Shown: positions 51,758 through 60,783 of the stretch, piece after piece
Position numbering within the stretch: the first letter of the stretch is position 1
Layout of the letters: each line of letters starts with the position of its first letter
Origin: an uncultured Alistipes sp.
GTDB taxonomy: Bacteria; Bacteroidota; Bacteroidia; Bacteroidales; Rikenellaceae
Assembly (NCBI GenBank): GCA_900768015.1
Contig: CAAGBI010000075.1
Location: 62,001-126,000, forward strand
DNA: 64,000 nt
Direction of reading: 5' to 3'
Translations under genes and position numbers: made by a program
The notes under the pieces: generated by a model
What the model was told of the DNA's origin: nothing
Databases searched by the model: none
The model's input: the letters and a program-made list of their open reading frames with translations, nothing else

Positions 51758-51810
51758 GCGAGTCCCTTTGGACGCAAAAAAGCGACTGCCAAATGACAGT
51801 CGCTTTTTGT
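51758..51810. repeat. 53-bp direct repeat, left copy (with terminator hairpin)
   Basis: Identical by eye to 53802-53854. It includes the hairpin AAAAAGCGACTG / CAGTCGCTTTTT. It bounds the left side of the 2-kb segment that carries two unknown genes; the right copy touches tRNA-Leu. Confidence 0.88.
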
Positions 51811-51878
51811 ATCACGATGTACTTGACCATCTAATAGTTAACTACAAAGTTTATTATTTCAATACTCGTGCAGAATAT

Positions 51879-52508
51879 TTATAGTAGGGCATTATCTACT
51901 AATGCCTCCTTGAGTAAATCGCTTTTTATCTCCTTAAGTCGCTGCTCTAATGCTGCATTTATTGGATAGCAAATGAATGGGTATCTATTCTTAAGGTTTT
52001 CTGAAATTTCCTTGACTTCTTTGTACAAATCAATCCTCTCACCTAATGTACCACTCTTAGAATTGGCTCTAAAGATAAAGTAATATATGGCGTGTAATTT
52101 GGCAATATCATCAACTACTGATAATAGTATTAAGATATAGACTATCTCACACAATCCGTCTTCAAATGAATATAAGGCAGAGTTGTATTCAAAAGACTTT
52201 ACCTCCTTTCCATTTGAAAAGTCTATTGTAAACCAATTTTTCCACTCCCTATACGATGCAATCCACTTTGTATGGTTTTTTATTAAATAGGAGTAGGTAT
52301 TGGTGGCAATTGAGAAATCGCAATAGTTTCCATTGTGGAAAAGTTCAATCTGATAATAGTCATTAGTACCATAATCAGAGTTATGGTCTGTCTGGGTTAC
52401 CTTCATTCCAAACATAGATGACGCAACATCCTTTGCTTCTATTTCACAGGCTTTTAATCTTCCTAATGATTGAATAACCTTATAAAATTTTTTATCTCCA
52501 ACTTTCAT
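51879..52508 (-). CDS. Hypothetical protein in the repeat-bounded segment
   Basis: 209 residues, no family recognised. It has no signal peptide. The N-terminal half is rich in aromatic and polar residues (NDYYQIELFHNGNYCDFSI), the middle has a hydrophobic helix (LCEIVYILILLSVVDDIAKLH) and the C-terminus is helical with charged residues (LKEIKSDLLKEAL). Strongly AT-rich relative to core genes, which suggests later acquisition. Divergent from the gene at 52710. Confidence 0.65.
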   Translation of the reverse strand: MKVGDKKFYKVIQSLGRLKACEIEAKDVASSMFGMKVTQTDHNSDYGTNDYYQIELFHNGNYCDFSIATNTYSYLIKNHTKWIASYREWKNWFTIDFSNGKEVKSFEYNSALYSFEDGLCEIVYILILLSVVDDIAKLHAIYYFIFRANSKSGTLGERIDLYKEVKEISENLKNRYPFICYPINAALEQRLKEIKSDLLKEALVDNALL

Positions 52509-52709
52509 AATTGATTAATATAAAATAGTAAAGTTCCTTTATGCAAAGCTAGCACAAATGTAGTAATAATTTATATATTAAATATCTGGTTATTCAGTAA
52601 TTTATCAAAATATTAGCCCTTTATAGATTATCTACTGTTAGCTTAGATGCCTAATTATTGGTTTGAATGAAAATTATTCGTATATTTGTGATAAATACAA
52701 TTATCTTTT

Positions 52710-53663
52710 ATGAATGTATATTTTGTCGACCCCAAGTATATTAGACCTAATGGATGGGAACCTTTGTTACAATATCTCAAGGTTAATGTTGCCATAAGTT
52801 TTATACCCAAGAGCAAACTTGCAGCAGAACTTATTTCTATAATTGAGCCTTATTTGAAGTATTCGTATTCTGGTGAAAGCATTAGAATGTTTACGAATAA
52901 CTGCGTCTACTGGTTAAGGGAGTATTTCGAGCAAAACATACGTTTGATTTCAGAAGACTATCCCGACGTCAAGCGAATGCCAGCGGAAGAACGCAGAAAA
53001 TATAGTTCACAATCACCTCACAACAATATCCTGGGTTTCGACATACGAAATTGTTTAATATTGATGGATTTGGAGAGCAAAGTTGATGGAGAGGGTTGCA
53101 TCGAAGTTCCGACATGTGTTGGTGATGAGGTGTCTCCTGATGGTACGCCTTGGTTTGTAAATATACCAACCCAAATAGCATCATATTGTCTAAATATTTT
53201 ACACAAGAAATATCAACATAATCTGTACTTTGTTCAAAGTGCATTCATACTTTTTAATAAATATTTCAGTTGTTCATACCGATATGTACATAAGGCTCGT
53301 CGAGGTTCAAGTATCCGTGAAGTTAGGGAGTGGAACAGATGTATTCTAACATTTAAGGATAATAAAAAGGTCGATTTTATTACCACTATTGAACGTGGAG
53401 TTCATGCTCTATCTCCAGATAATTTCCCGATAGTTGATGTAGACGGAAAAAAAAGTCGTACTCGCTTGGTAACTGAAGAGGGATTTGAGAGATATATTAG
53501 ACTCCTTGATTATGCCAAGGAAATTGCAGAACAATATAAAGAACAGCTAAGGTCTGAAAGTGAAGAAGACTGGCAAAAAGAGGTTGACGAAATGAATAGA
53601 GCATTTTGGCGAGAATGTGGAGACGCAGGTTCTAATTGCGAATCGTGGCCAGGGTGGGGGTAA
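52710..53663 (+). CDS. Hypothetical protein in the repeat-bounded segment
   Basis: 317 residues, no family recognised. It starts MNVYFVDPKYIRPNGWEPLL; the C-terminal part is a charged helical region (about 260-300, KEIAEQYKEQLRSESEEDWQ). Cys is scattered (about 12 residues), with no clear zinc motif. No signal or membrane segment. AT-rich like the divergent neighbour, with about 200 nt of very AT-rich DNA between them. Together they form the cargo between the 53-bp repeats. Confidence 0.65.
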   Translation: MNVYFVDPKYIRPNGWEPLLQYLKVNVAISFIPKSKLAAELISIIEPYLKYSYSGESIRMFTNNCVYWLREYFEQNIRLISEDYPDVKRMPAEERRKYSSQSPHNNILGFDIRNCLILMDLESKVDGEGCIEVPTCVGDEVSPDGTPWFVNIPTQIASYCLNILHKKYQHNLYFVQSAFILFNKYFSCSYRYVHKARRGSSIREVREWNRCILTFKDNKKVDFITTIERGVHALSPDNFPIVDVDGKKSRTRLVTEEGFERYIRLLDYAKEIAEQYKEQLRSESEEDWQKEVDEMNRAFWRECGDAGSNCESWPGWG

Positions 53664-53801
53664 TTCATTCAATATACCTAAAGTATTGAATAATCTCCGT
53701 TAGCGAGAGTTTATTACGGTTTAAATTAATATATAGCCTGGCTTAATGCAACTCGCACAATCAATCACCGCAGACATGTCTGCCGAGCCGCCACAGCGAG
53801 T

Positions 53802-53854
53802 GCGAGTCCCTTTGGACGCAAAAAAGCGACTGCCAAATGACAGTCGCTTTTTGT
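53802..53854. repeat. 53-bp direct repeat, right copy, with tRNA terminator
   Basis: Same 53 bp as 51758-51810, ending at the last base of tRNA-Leu. Its AAAAAGCGACTG / CAGTCGCTTTTT hairpin is the natural terminator of the tRNA (minus strand). Its left end, GCGAGTCCCTTTGGACGC, is an inverted near-copy of the tRNA T-arm/acceptor end, so the tRNA tail and the repeat form one long imperfect palindrome. Confidence 0.85.
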
Positions 53855-53935
53855 GCGGACAAAGGGACTCGAACCCCCACGCCTCTCGGCATCAGATCCT
53901 AAGTCTGACGTGGCTACCAATTACACCATGTCCGC
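53854..53935 (-). tRNA. tRNA-Leu (anticodon TAG)
   Basis: 82 nt. Acceptor GCGGACA pairs with TGTCCGC; anticodon stem CAGA/TCTG encloses CTTAGGA with anticodon TAG (reads CUA); long variable arm (TGCCGAGAGGCG) as in class II tRNA-Leu; T-loop GGTTCGAGTCCC. CCA is not encoded. Confidence 0.95.
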
Positions 53936-54127
53936 AGGATCTCTCACCCTCGGAAACCACCGAGGTGCCCGATGTTTAACCCATCAAGCGGTGCAAAGGT
54001 AAAAACTTTTTGCAATATACACAACATTATTACGCTTTTTCGCATATTTTTTTCTATTTTTGTAACTTGAACATCGTGGTGGCGTAGCGTGACTAACGCC
54101 TACCGCGCTAAATAATAGAGAGTTACT

Positions 54128-55693
54128 ATGCCAAAGACCATAACCCTACAACTATCACCCAAGCAGGCTGCCGACGAGAAGTTCTACATAGCGCGTGCCG
54201 CCGAGCGCCTCGGTATCAGGCAGAGCGAGATTGCTCTTGCGCGTGTCGTGAAGCGCTCCATCGATGCCCGTCAGCGCATGGCGAAGGTAAACCTGTCGCT
54301 CGAGGTGTACATCGACAAGGAGCCTCAGCCCGCACCCCTGCACTTCGACTACCCCTCGGTAGAGACGGGCACGGAGGTTATCGTCGTAGGCTCGGGTCCC
54401 GCGGGATTGTTCGCCTCGTTGCGCCTCATAGAGCTCGGCTTCAAGCCCATACTCCTTGAGCGCGGTAAGTCGGTGCTCTCGCGTAAGCGCGACATCGCGC
54501 AGATTAACCGTGGCGGAGAGATAAACCCCGACTCGAACTACGCCTTTGGAGAAGGTGGCGCGGGTACATTCTCCGATGGTAAGCTCTTCACACGCAGCAA
54601 GAAGCGTGGCGACTACAACAAGGCGTTACAGACACTCGTATGGCATGGCGCAAACCCCGCCATCCTCTACGAGGCACATCCACATATCGGCACGGATAAG
54701 CTTCCGCGTATCATCTCCAACATCTGTAACACCATCAACGAGCATGGTGGCAAGGTGTTGTTCGAGAGCAAGGTCTCGGGCTTTGTGGTCAAGCAGGGCA
54801 GAATCACGGGCGTGAAGGTTGGCGATAGTGTTATCGAGGGTGCTGCCGTGGTTTTGGCTACGGGACACTCGGCGCGCGACATATATGAGTTGTTGTACAA
54901 TTCGGGTATTAGGGTTGAGGCCAAGCCCTTTGCTATGGGTGTGCGTATCGAGCATCCGCAGAGGCTTATCGACTCGATTCAGTATCACCGCGATGAGCGT
55001 GGTGAGTGGCTTCCTGCGGCGAGCTATTCGCTTGTAAGCCAGGAGGCTGGCCGTGGCGTCTACTCCTTCTGCATGTGTCCTGGAGGCTTTATCGTTCCCG
55101 CCATGACCGACACTACGCAGTCGGTTGTAAATGGCATGTCGCCCAGTGGTCGTAACTCTGCATTTGCTAACTCGGGCCTCGTTACGGAGGTGCGCCTCGA
55201 GGACTTCGCGCACTTGAGAGAGGAGTGGGGCGAGTTGGCGGGTCTGCGCTATCAGCAGATGTTCGAGGAGCTTGCGCGCCAGCATAGTGGCGACAAGCAG
55301 GTGGCTCCCGCACAGCGTGTTTCGGACTTCGTATATGGCCGTGAGTCGCGCTCACTGCCCAAGACATCATATATTCCGGGTCTCACACCCTCGCGCCTCG
55401 ACATATGGATGCCCGAGGAGATTGGCGCACGCCTGCGCAGCGGTATCGCGACATTTGGCAAGAAGATGAGGGGCTTCGTTACGGATGAGGCCATCGTCGT
55501 GGGTGTCGAGTCGCGTACATCTACCCCAGTGCGCATACCTCGTGACCCTGAGACACTTATGCACACCGAGGTCGAGGGCTTGTTCCCCGCGGGTGAGGGT
55601 GCTGGCTATGCTGGTGGTATCGTATCCGCAGCGTTGGATGGCGAGCGTATCGCCGATGCCGTGGCCCGCTACTGCAAGGTGCATAACTACTAA
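54128..55693 (+). CDS. FAD-dependent oxidoreductase (COG2509-like)
   Basis: 521 residues. An N-terminal region of about 85 residues precedes the FAD/NAD fold: VIVVGSGPAGLFASLRLIEL at about 89-108, then GEGGAGTFSDGKLFTR, a typical COG2509 motif, VVLATGHSARD and, near the end, GLFPAGEGAGYAGGI. Family members are uncharacterised flavoproteins; a dehydrogenase function is expected, with no known substrate. The next gene follows 20 nt later. Confidence 0.87.
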   Translation: MPKTITLQLSPKQAADEKFYIARAAERLGIRQSEIALARVVKRSIDARQRMAKVNLSLEVYIDKEPQPAPLHFDYPSVETGTEVIVVGSGPAGLFASLRLIELGFKPILLERGKSVLSRKRDIAQINRGGEINPDSNYAFGEGGAGTFSDGKLFTRSKKRGDYNKALQTLVWHGANPAILYEAHPHIGTDKLPRIISNICNTINEHGGKVLFESKVSGFVVKQGRITGVKVGDSVIEGAAVVLATGHSARDIYELLYNSGIRVEAKPFAMGVRIEHPQRLIDSIQYHRDERGEWLPAASYSLVSQEAGRGVYSFCMCPGGFIVPAMTDTTQSVVNGMSPSGRNSAFANSGLVTEVRLEDFAHLREEWGELAGLRYQQMFEELARQHSGDKQVAPAQRVSDFVYGRESRSLPKTSYIPGLTPSRLDIWMPEEIGARLRSGIATFGKKMRGFVTDEAIVVGVESRTSTPVRIPRDPETLMHTEVEGLFPAGEGAGYAGGIVSAALDGERIADAVARYCKVHNY

Positions 55694-55713
55694 TAGTATA
55701 AGGGGTAAGGGCG

Positions 55714-57153
55714 GTGTCTACATTAGCAATCATCCTGACAATCGTGGGCTATGTGGCCATGCTCTTTGTTGTGGCGTGGCGCAGTAGCCGTCGTGCCGAC
55801 AATGCCACATTCTTCACGGGTGGCCGTAGCACACATCGCGCTGTGGCGGCAGTCGCCATGGTGGGCGCTGCGATGTCGGGCGTAACATATATCTCTGTCC
55901 CAGGCACGGTGCTTGCGGACAATTTTTCCTATTTGCAAACCTGTCTTGGCTTTATCGTGGGTTATGCTGTTATTGCCTATGTGCTTGTACCTCTGTACTA
56001 TAGGTTGGGTGTGGTGTCGTTGTACGAATACCTCGACAAGCGCTTCGGCATCGTGGCACATCGCACGGGAGCATGGTTCTTCTTTGTTGCTAAAACGCTC
56101 TCGGCAGCTCTGCGCGCCTATGTCATCTGCGTGGTGTTGCAGACCATACTTTTTGACCACTACGATATTCCGTTTTGGGTCAATGCCGCAATTATGATGT
56201 CGCTCGTGTGGCTATATACGCGCAGGGGTGGTGTCAAGTCGGTGGTGTGGGTCGAGATGCTCAAGACGCTGATTATGGTGGGTAGCCTCGTGGCGGCCAT
56301 CGTGGCGGTGTCGGGCGCTATGGGTCTTGATGTGGGTGGTACGGTAGGCTATATCGCTGATAGCGACCTCTCGCGCATGATGTTTTTTGATGATGCCATG
56401 GAGCGCCGCTACTTCTGGAAGCAGTTCCTGGCGGGCATCTTCTTGGTTGTTGCGATGACGGGTCTCGACCAGGATATGATGCAGACGGTGTTGTCGTGCC
56501 GCAATAGGCGCGATGCCCAGCGCAGCATGATGACCTCGGTGTTTATTCAGGTGGGCGTGATAATCTTGTTCCTCTCGCTCGGTGTGCTTTTGTATGGCTT
56601 TGCCCAGAGTAATGGTATCACGATTATGGGAGATAGTCTCTTTGGGTATGTAGCTACGGAGGCGGGGTTGCCTATGGTTGTGGGTGTGCTCTTCTTGTTG
56701 GGCCTCGTTGCCTCGACATACTCCTCTGCAGGCTCGGCACTTACGGCCTTGACAACCTCGTTTACGCTCGATATCATGGGCTCGGGGCGTGCGGATGATG
56801 CGGTGTTGGAGCGTAGGCGTAAGCGCGTGCATACGGCCATTGCGCTTGTTATGTTGGGCGTGATTGTGGTGTTTAATACCTTTAGCAGCTCGGGTGTTAT
56901 TACGCTGATTTTCACCATGGCAAGCTACACCTACGGCCCGCTATTGGGTCTCTTTGCCTTTGGTATCATCACGCGCCGCAGTGTGCGTAGTGGCGCTATT
57001 CCCGCTATTGCCATAGCCTCGCCTACAATATGTTATATTCTCTCGTCGAACTCCGTAGAGTGGCTCTGTGGCTACCAGTTTAGCTATGAGCTTATCATAC
57101 TGAATGGTGCGATTATGATGTTAGGCCTCTGGGTGTTCAGCAGAAGAGGCTGA
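55714..57153 (+). CDS. Sodium:solute symporter (SSS family)
   Basis: 479 residues, about 12-13 membrane helices. It starts at GTG 55714, preceded by a purine-rich AGGGGTAAGG; no ATG is nearby. SSS features include FFTGGRSTHRAVAAVAM with the Na+ site helix GAAMSGVTYISVPG, and TGLDQDMMQTVLSC and ASTYSSAGSALTALTTSF later on. Substrate is unknown (sialic acid, sugars and vitamins are known for the family). It follows the flavoprotein in the same direction. Confidence 0.9.
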   Translation: MSTLAIILTIVGYVAMLFVVAWRSSRRADNATFFTGGRSTHRAVAAVAMVGAAMSGVTYISVPGTVLADNFSYLQTCLGFIVGYAVIAYVLVPLYYRLGVVSLYEYLDKRFGIVAHRTGAWFFFVAKTLSAALRAYVICVVLQTILFDHYDIPFWVNAAIMMSLVWLYTRRGGVKSVVWVEMLKTLIMVGSLVAAIVAVSGAMGLDVGGTVGYIADSDLSRMMFFDDAMERRYFWKQFLAGIFLVVAMTGLDQDMMQTVLSCRNRRDAQRSMMTSVFIQVGVIILFLSLGVLLYGFAQSNGITIMGDSLFGYVATEAGLPMVVGVLFLLGLVASTYSSAGSALTALTTSFTLDIMGSGRADDAVLERRRKRVHTAIALVMLGVIVVFNTFSSSGVITLIFTMASYTYGPLLGLFAFGIITRRSVRSGAIPAIAIASPTICYILSSNSVEWLCGYQFSYELIILNGAIMMLGLWVFSRRG

Positions 57154-57276
57154 ATAAAAAGTGTATTTTGTCGTTACGCTCGCCCTCAAAATGCTCATTT
57201 ACGCATTAGTAAACTGCGCTTTTTCGGGCTTCGCAAGCCTAAAACTACATCTTTTTCTTCAACCTCTTAAAGTAAA

Positions 57277-57301
57277 GGGGATGACTAAATCAGTCATCCC
57301 C
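57277..57301. terminator. Terminator between symporter and groEL
   Basis: GGGGATGACT and AGTCATCCCC form a 10-bp stem with a 5-nt loop. It lies 71 nt beyond the groEL stop on the minus strand and 124 nt after the symporter; weak T-runs on both sides. Confidence 0.7.
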
Positions 57302-57371
57302 AATTTTGTATCTAATAGGTTGTATAGCAAGAGCTGAGTGCAACGCCAAAGCAACCTTGTTAGGCAACTTA

Positions 57372-59006
57372 TTACATCATGCCACCCATGCCACCACCTG
57401 CGCTCGCAATAGTAGAGAGAGGACTCTCCTCTGCCTTGTTAGCCAAGACGCACTCCGTAGTGAGGAACATAGATGCGATAGAAGCAGCGTTCTCCAAAGC
57501 TACGCGCGACACCTTTGTTGGGTCGATGATACCCGCAGCGAGCATATCCTCGTAGCGGTCGTCGCGAGCGTTGTAACCGAAGGCGCCCTTGCCCTCCTTA
57601 ACCTTGTTCACAACAACCGAGCCCTCGCCACCAGCGTTAGCCACAATCTGGCGCAATGGCTCCTCGATAGCGCGCTTAACAATCTGGATACCTGTAGTCT
57701 GGTCGTCGTTCTCGCCCTTCATGCCCTCGAGGCACTCTACGGCGCGGATGTATGCTACGCCACCACCAGGAACGATACCCTCCTCAACAGCGGCGCGTGT
57801 AGCAGCTAAGGCGTCATCTACGCGGTCCTTCTTCTCCTTCATCTCTACCTCGGTAGCAGCACCCACATAGAGAACCGCTACGCCACCAGCGAGCTTCGCC
57901 AAGCGCTCCTGAAGCTTCTCGCGGTCGTAGTCCGAAGTAGCGTTCTCGATAGATGCGCGAATCTGCTGTACGCGAGCTGCGATAGCCTCCTTAGAGCCTG
58001 CGCCATCAACGATAGTGGTGTTCTCCTTGTTGAGCGTAACCTTGTCGGCAGTACCCAAAGCCTCGAGGCCTGCATCCTCAATCTTCATGCCCTTATCGGT
58101 AGAGATAACGGTACCACCTGTGAGCGTTGCGATATCCTCGAGAATCTCCTTGCGGCGGTCGCCAAAGCCTGGAGCCTTACATGCTGCAATCTTAAGTGTG
58201 CCACGGAGCTTGTTTACTACGAGTGCTGACAACGCCTCGCCATCGACATCCTCCGCAATGATAAGGAGTGAGCGGCCGCTCTGTGCCACGGGCTCAAGGA
58301 TGCCCATAATCTCCTTCATTGTAGAAATCTTCTTGTCGGTGATAAGGATATATGGCTTGTCGAGCTGTGCCTCCATCTTCTCGGTGTCGGTGATGAAGTA
58401 TGCAGAGATGTAACCGCGGTCGAACTGCATACCCTCAACAACATCTACATGAGTCTCAGTGCCCTTAGCCTCCTCAACGGTGATTACGCCCTCGTTGTTA
58501 ACCTTAGCCATAGCCTCAGCAATGAGCTTACCGATTTTTGAGTCATTGTTTGCAGAGATTGTAGCTACCTGCTCAATCTTTGCGATGTCCGAGCCTACAA
58601 CCTGGCTCTGTGCCTTGAGTGACTCTACGACCTTAGCTACCGCAGCGTCGATACCGCGCTTGAGGTCCATGGGGTTAGCACCCGCTGTGACATTCTTGAT
58701 ACCCACCGAGATGAGTGACTGCGCAAGAACAGTAGCAGTAGTAGTACCATCGCCAGCGTCGTCGTTAGTTTTTGACGCTACCTCGCGTACCATCTGTGCG
58801 CCCATGTTTGCGAATGTATCCTCAAGCTCCACTTCCTTGGCAACGGTTACGCCATCCTTGGTTACATGGGGAGCACCGAACTTCTTGTCGATAATCACAT
58901 TGCGACCCTTAGGGCCGAGTGTCACCTTAACGGCGTTGCATAGTGCGTCAACGCCCTCCTTCAAAAGCTCACGAGCCTCTGTGTTATATTTGATTTCTTT
59001 AGCCAT
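57372..59006 (-). CDS. groL: Chaperonin GroEL
   Basis: 544 residues, full length. It starts MAKEIKYNTEARELLKEGVD and carries the ATPase motif GDGTTTATVLAQ with the catalytic Asp, GIVPGGGVAYIRA, and a Gly/Met tail (GGGMGGMM). It forms the tetradecameric folding cage with GroES in the cytoplasm. groES is 44 nt upstream; between them a short tandem repeat occurs at 59020-59044. Confidence 0.99.
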   Translation of the reverse strand: MAKEIKYNTEARELLKEGVDALCNAVKVTLGPKGRNVIIDKKFGAPHVTKDGVTVAKEVELEDTFANMGAQMVREVASKTNDDAGDGTTTATVLAQSLISVGIKNVTAGANPMDLKRGIDAAVAKVVESLKAQSQVVGSDIAKIEQVATISANNDSKIGKLIAEAMAKVNNEGVITVEEAKGTETHVDVVEGMQFDRGYISAYFITDTEKMEAQLDKPYILITDKKISTMKEIMGILEPVAQSGRSLLIIAEDVDGEALSALVVNKLRGTLKIAACKAPGFGDRRKEILEDIATLTGGTVISTDKGMKIEDAGLEALGTADKVTLNKENTTIVDGAGSKEAIAARVQQIRASIENATSDYDREKLQERLAKLAGGVAVLYVGAATEVEMKEKKDRVDDALAATRAAVEEGIVPGGGVAYIRAVECLEGMKGENDDQTTGIQIVKRAIEEPLRQIVANAGGEGSVVVNKVKEGKGAFGYNARDDRYEDMLAAGIIDPTKVSRVALENAASIASMFLTTECVLANKAEESPLSTIASAGGGMGGMM

Positions 59007-59019
59007 ATTTGTCTAATCT

Positions 59020-59044
59020 ATTACTAATTACTAATTACTAATTG
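59020..59044. repeat. Tandem repeat between groES and groEL
   Basis: An AT-rich 7-8-bp unit (ATTACTAA) is repeated three times in the 44-bp gap. Function, if any, is unknown; it may be simple slippage. Confidence 0.6.
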
Positions 59045-59050
59045 CTGTTG

Positions 59051-59323
59051 TTAGTCGATAACTGCAATAATGTCTGCCTGCTTCATAACGAGGTAGTCCT
59101 CACCCTCGTAGTGGAGCTCTGTGCCAGCGTACTTGCCATACATAACGGTGTCGCCAACCTTTACCTCCATCTTAATCTCTGCGGTGCCAGGACCTGCTGC
59201 CACCACCTTACCCATCAAGGGCTTCTCCTTTGCTGTGTCGGGGATGAAGAGACCACCTGCGGTCTTCTCCTCTGCGGGATTGGGCTTAACCAATACGCGA
59301 TCTGAAAGCGGTTTTACTGCCAT
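59051..59323 (-). CDS. groS: Co-chaperonin GroES
   Basis: 90 residues, normal. Motifs: KPLSDRVLVKPNPAEEKTAGG, the mobile loop (GGLFIPDTAKEKP) and the strand AGPGTAEIKMEVKVGDTVMYGKYAGTEL. It caps GroEL. A GAC-rich region upstream (59430-59455) with an imperfect TGACA-TTT-TGTCA palindrome may be a regulatory site. No CIRCE element is visible. Confidence 0.98.
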   Translation of the reverse strand: MAVKPLSDRVLVKPNPAEEKTAGGLFIPDTAKEKPLMGKVVAAGPGTAEIKMEVKVGDTVMYGKYAGTELHYEGEDYLVMKQADIIAVID

Positions 59324-59454
59324 AGTTTAATTCTTCGTTTTATGTTTTTAATAATATTTTCTGTTTGGTCTCTATCAGAGGCAATCACCATGCCACAACG
59401 CGATTACACATATAGTGTCACTGCAAAAATGTCGCCGACTGACATTTTGTCACC

Positions 59455-60735
59455 CTATTTCTCATACTTGTCACCCCATAGGGCGTGCATGCGCTCGGCA
59501 ATCTTCGCCTCCTGGGCATTGCCCATATTGGGTGTGTAGAAGCGTGTTCCCGAGAGTGATTCGGGCAGGAACTCCTGACGCACAAAGTTGCCAGCATAGT
59601 CGTGGGCATACTTATAATCAGCACCATAGCCCATGTCGCCCATAAGCTTCGTGGGGGCGTTGCGCAGATGTAGGGGTACGGGGCGGTTGGTAGTGTCATG
59701 GTTTACCAAGGCCAGGGCTTGATTTATAGCGGCATACGCCGAATTACTCTTGGGGCTTGTGGCGAGATAGATGGTAGTCTCGGCAAGCGTGATGCGCGCC
59801 TCGGGCATACCAATCTTATGCACCGTATCGAAGCAGGCATTCGCCAAGAGTAGGGCATTGGGGTTAGCAAGGCCCACATCCTCCGATGCTAAAATCACAA
59901 GGCGGCGTGCTATGAAGCGTGGCTCCTCGCCTCCTGCGAGCATGCGCGCGAGGTAGTAGATAGCGGCATTGGGGTCGCTGCCACGCACCGACTTTATGAA
60001 TGCCGAGATGACATCGTAGTGCTGCTCGCCCGACTTGTCGTAGAGGGCGATGTTCTGCTGCAGGCACTCTGTGACATAGTCGTCGCTGATGACTATGTCG
60101 CCATCCGAAGCGCCCACTATGATGTCGAGGATGTTCAACAACTTGCGGGCGTCGCCTCCCGAGAAGCGGAACAACGCCTCGGTCTCCTTAACCTCTATAT
60201 GTCGCTTCTGAAGCTCGATGTCGGTAGATAGCGCGCGGTTGAGCAGTGTCTGCAACTCGCTATCCTCCATAGGCTTAAGCACATAGACCTGGCAGCGGCT
60301 CAAGAGTGGCGATATAACCTCGAACGAGGGGTTTTCGGTCGTTGCGCCTATAAGCGTCACTATGCCCTGCTCCACGGCGCCGAGCAGTGAGTCCTGCTGC
60401 GACTTGTTGAAGCGGTGAATCTCATCGATAAACAAGAAGGCGGGGCGTGCGTTGAAGAGGTGCTGGTTCTTGGCCTTGTCTATCACCTCGCGCACCTCCT
60501 TGACGCCCGATGTCACGGCCGAGAGGGTGTAGAAGGGGCGGTCGAGGGTGTTGGCGATAATCTTGGCGAGCGTAGTCTTGCCCACACCTGGAGGGCCCCA
60601 CAGGATAAATGAGGGTACGCTGCCCGTAGCGATGAACTTGCGGAATACGCCATTCTCGCCCACGAGGTGCTTCTGTCCTATGTAGTCGTCGAGGCTCTGT
60701 GGACGCAGACGCTCGGCCAAGGGTTGTAGTGCCAT
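59455..60735 (-). CDS. rarA: Replication-associated recombination AAA ATPase
   Basis: 426 residues. RarA/MgsA tetramer acts at stalled forks. Motifs: N-terminal PLAERLRPQSLDDYIGQKHL, Walker A GPPGVGKTT, Walker B LFIDEIHRFNKSQQD, sensor 1 GATTENPSFEV, then the C-terminal MgsA domain (YDKSGEQHYDVISAFIKSVRGSDP, a family signature). Stop codon is close to the groES promoter region; the MFS gene is upstream in the same direction (48-nt gap). Confidence 0.96.
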   Translation of the reverse strand: MALQPLAERLRPQSLDDYIGQKHLVGENGVFRKFIATGSVPSFILWGPPGVGKTTLAKIIANTLDRPFYTLSAVTSGVKEVREVIDKAKNQHLFNARPAFLFIDEIHRFNKSQQDSLLGAVEQGIVTLIGATTENPSFEVISPLLSRCQVYVLKPMEDSELQTLLNRALSTDIELQKRHIEVKETEALFRFSGGDARKLLNILDIIVGASDGDIVISDDYVTECLQQNIALYDKSGEQHYDVISAFIKSVRGSDPNAAIYYLARMLAGGEEPRFIARRLVILASEDVGLANPNALLLANACFDTVHKIGMPEARITLAETTIYLATSPKSNSAYAAINQALALVNHDTTNRPVPLHLRNAPTKLMGDMGYGADYKYAHDYAGNFVRQEFLPESLSGTRFYTPNMGNAQEAKIAERMHALWGDKYEK

Positions 60736-60783
60736 AATATATAGTGGTGAGGGTGTCGCGAAACACCCTCTGTTGTATCGTTG

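Noticed and set aside
51502..51792. Minus-strand frame of 96 codons before thiD
   Set aside because: It crosses hairpins, a T-arm-like fragment and a terminator repeat. The translation looks like repeat read-through, not a protein.
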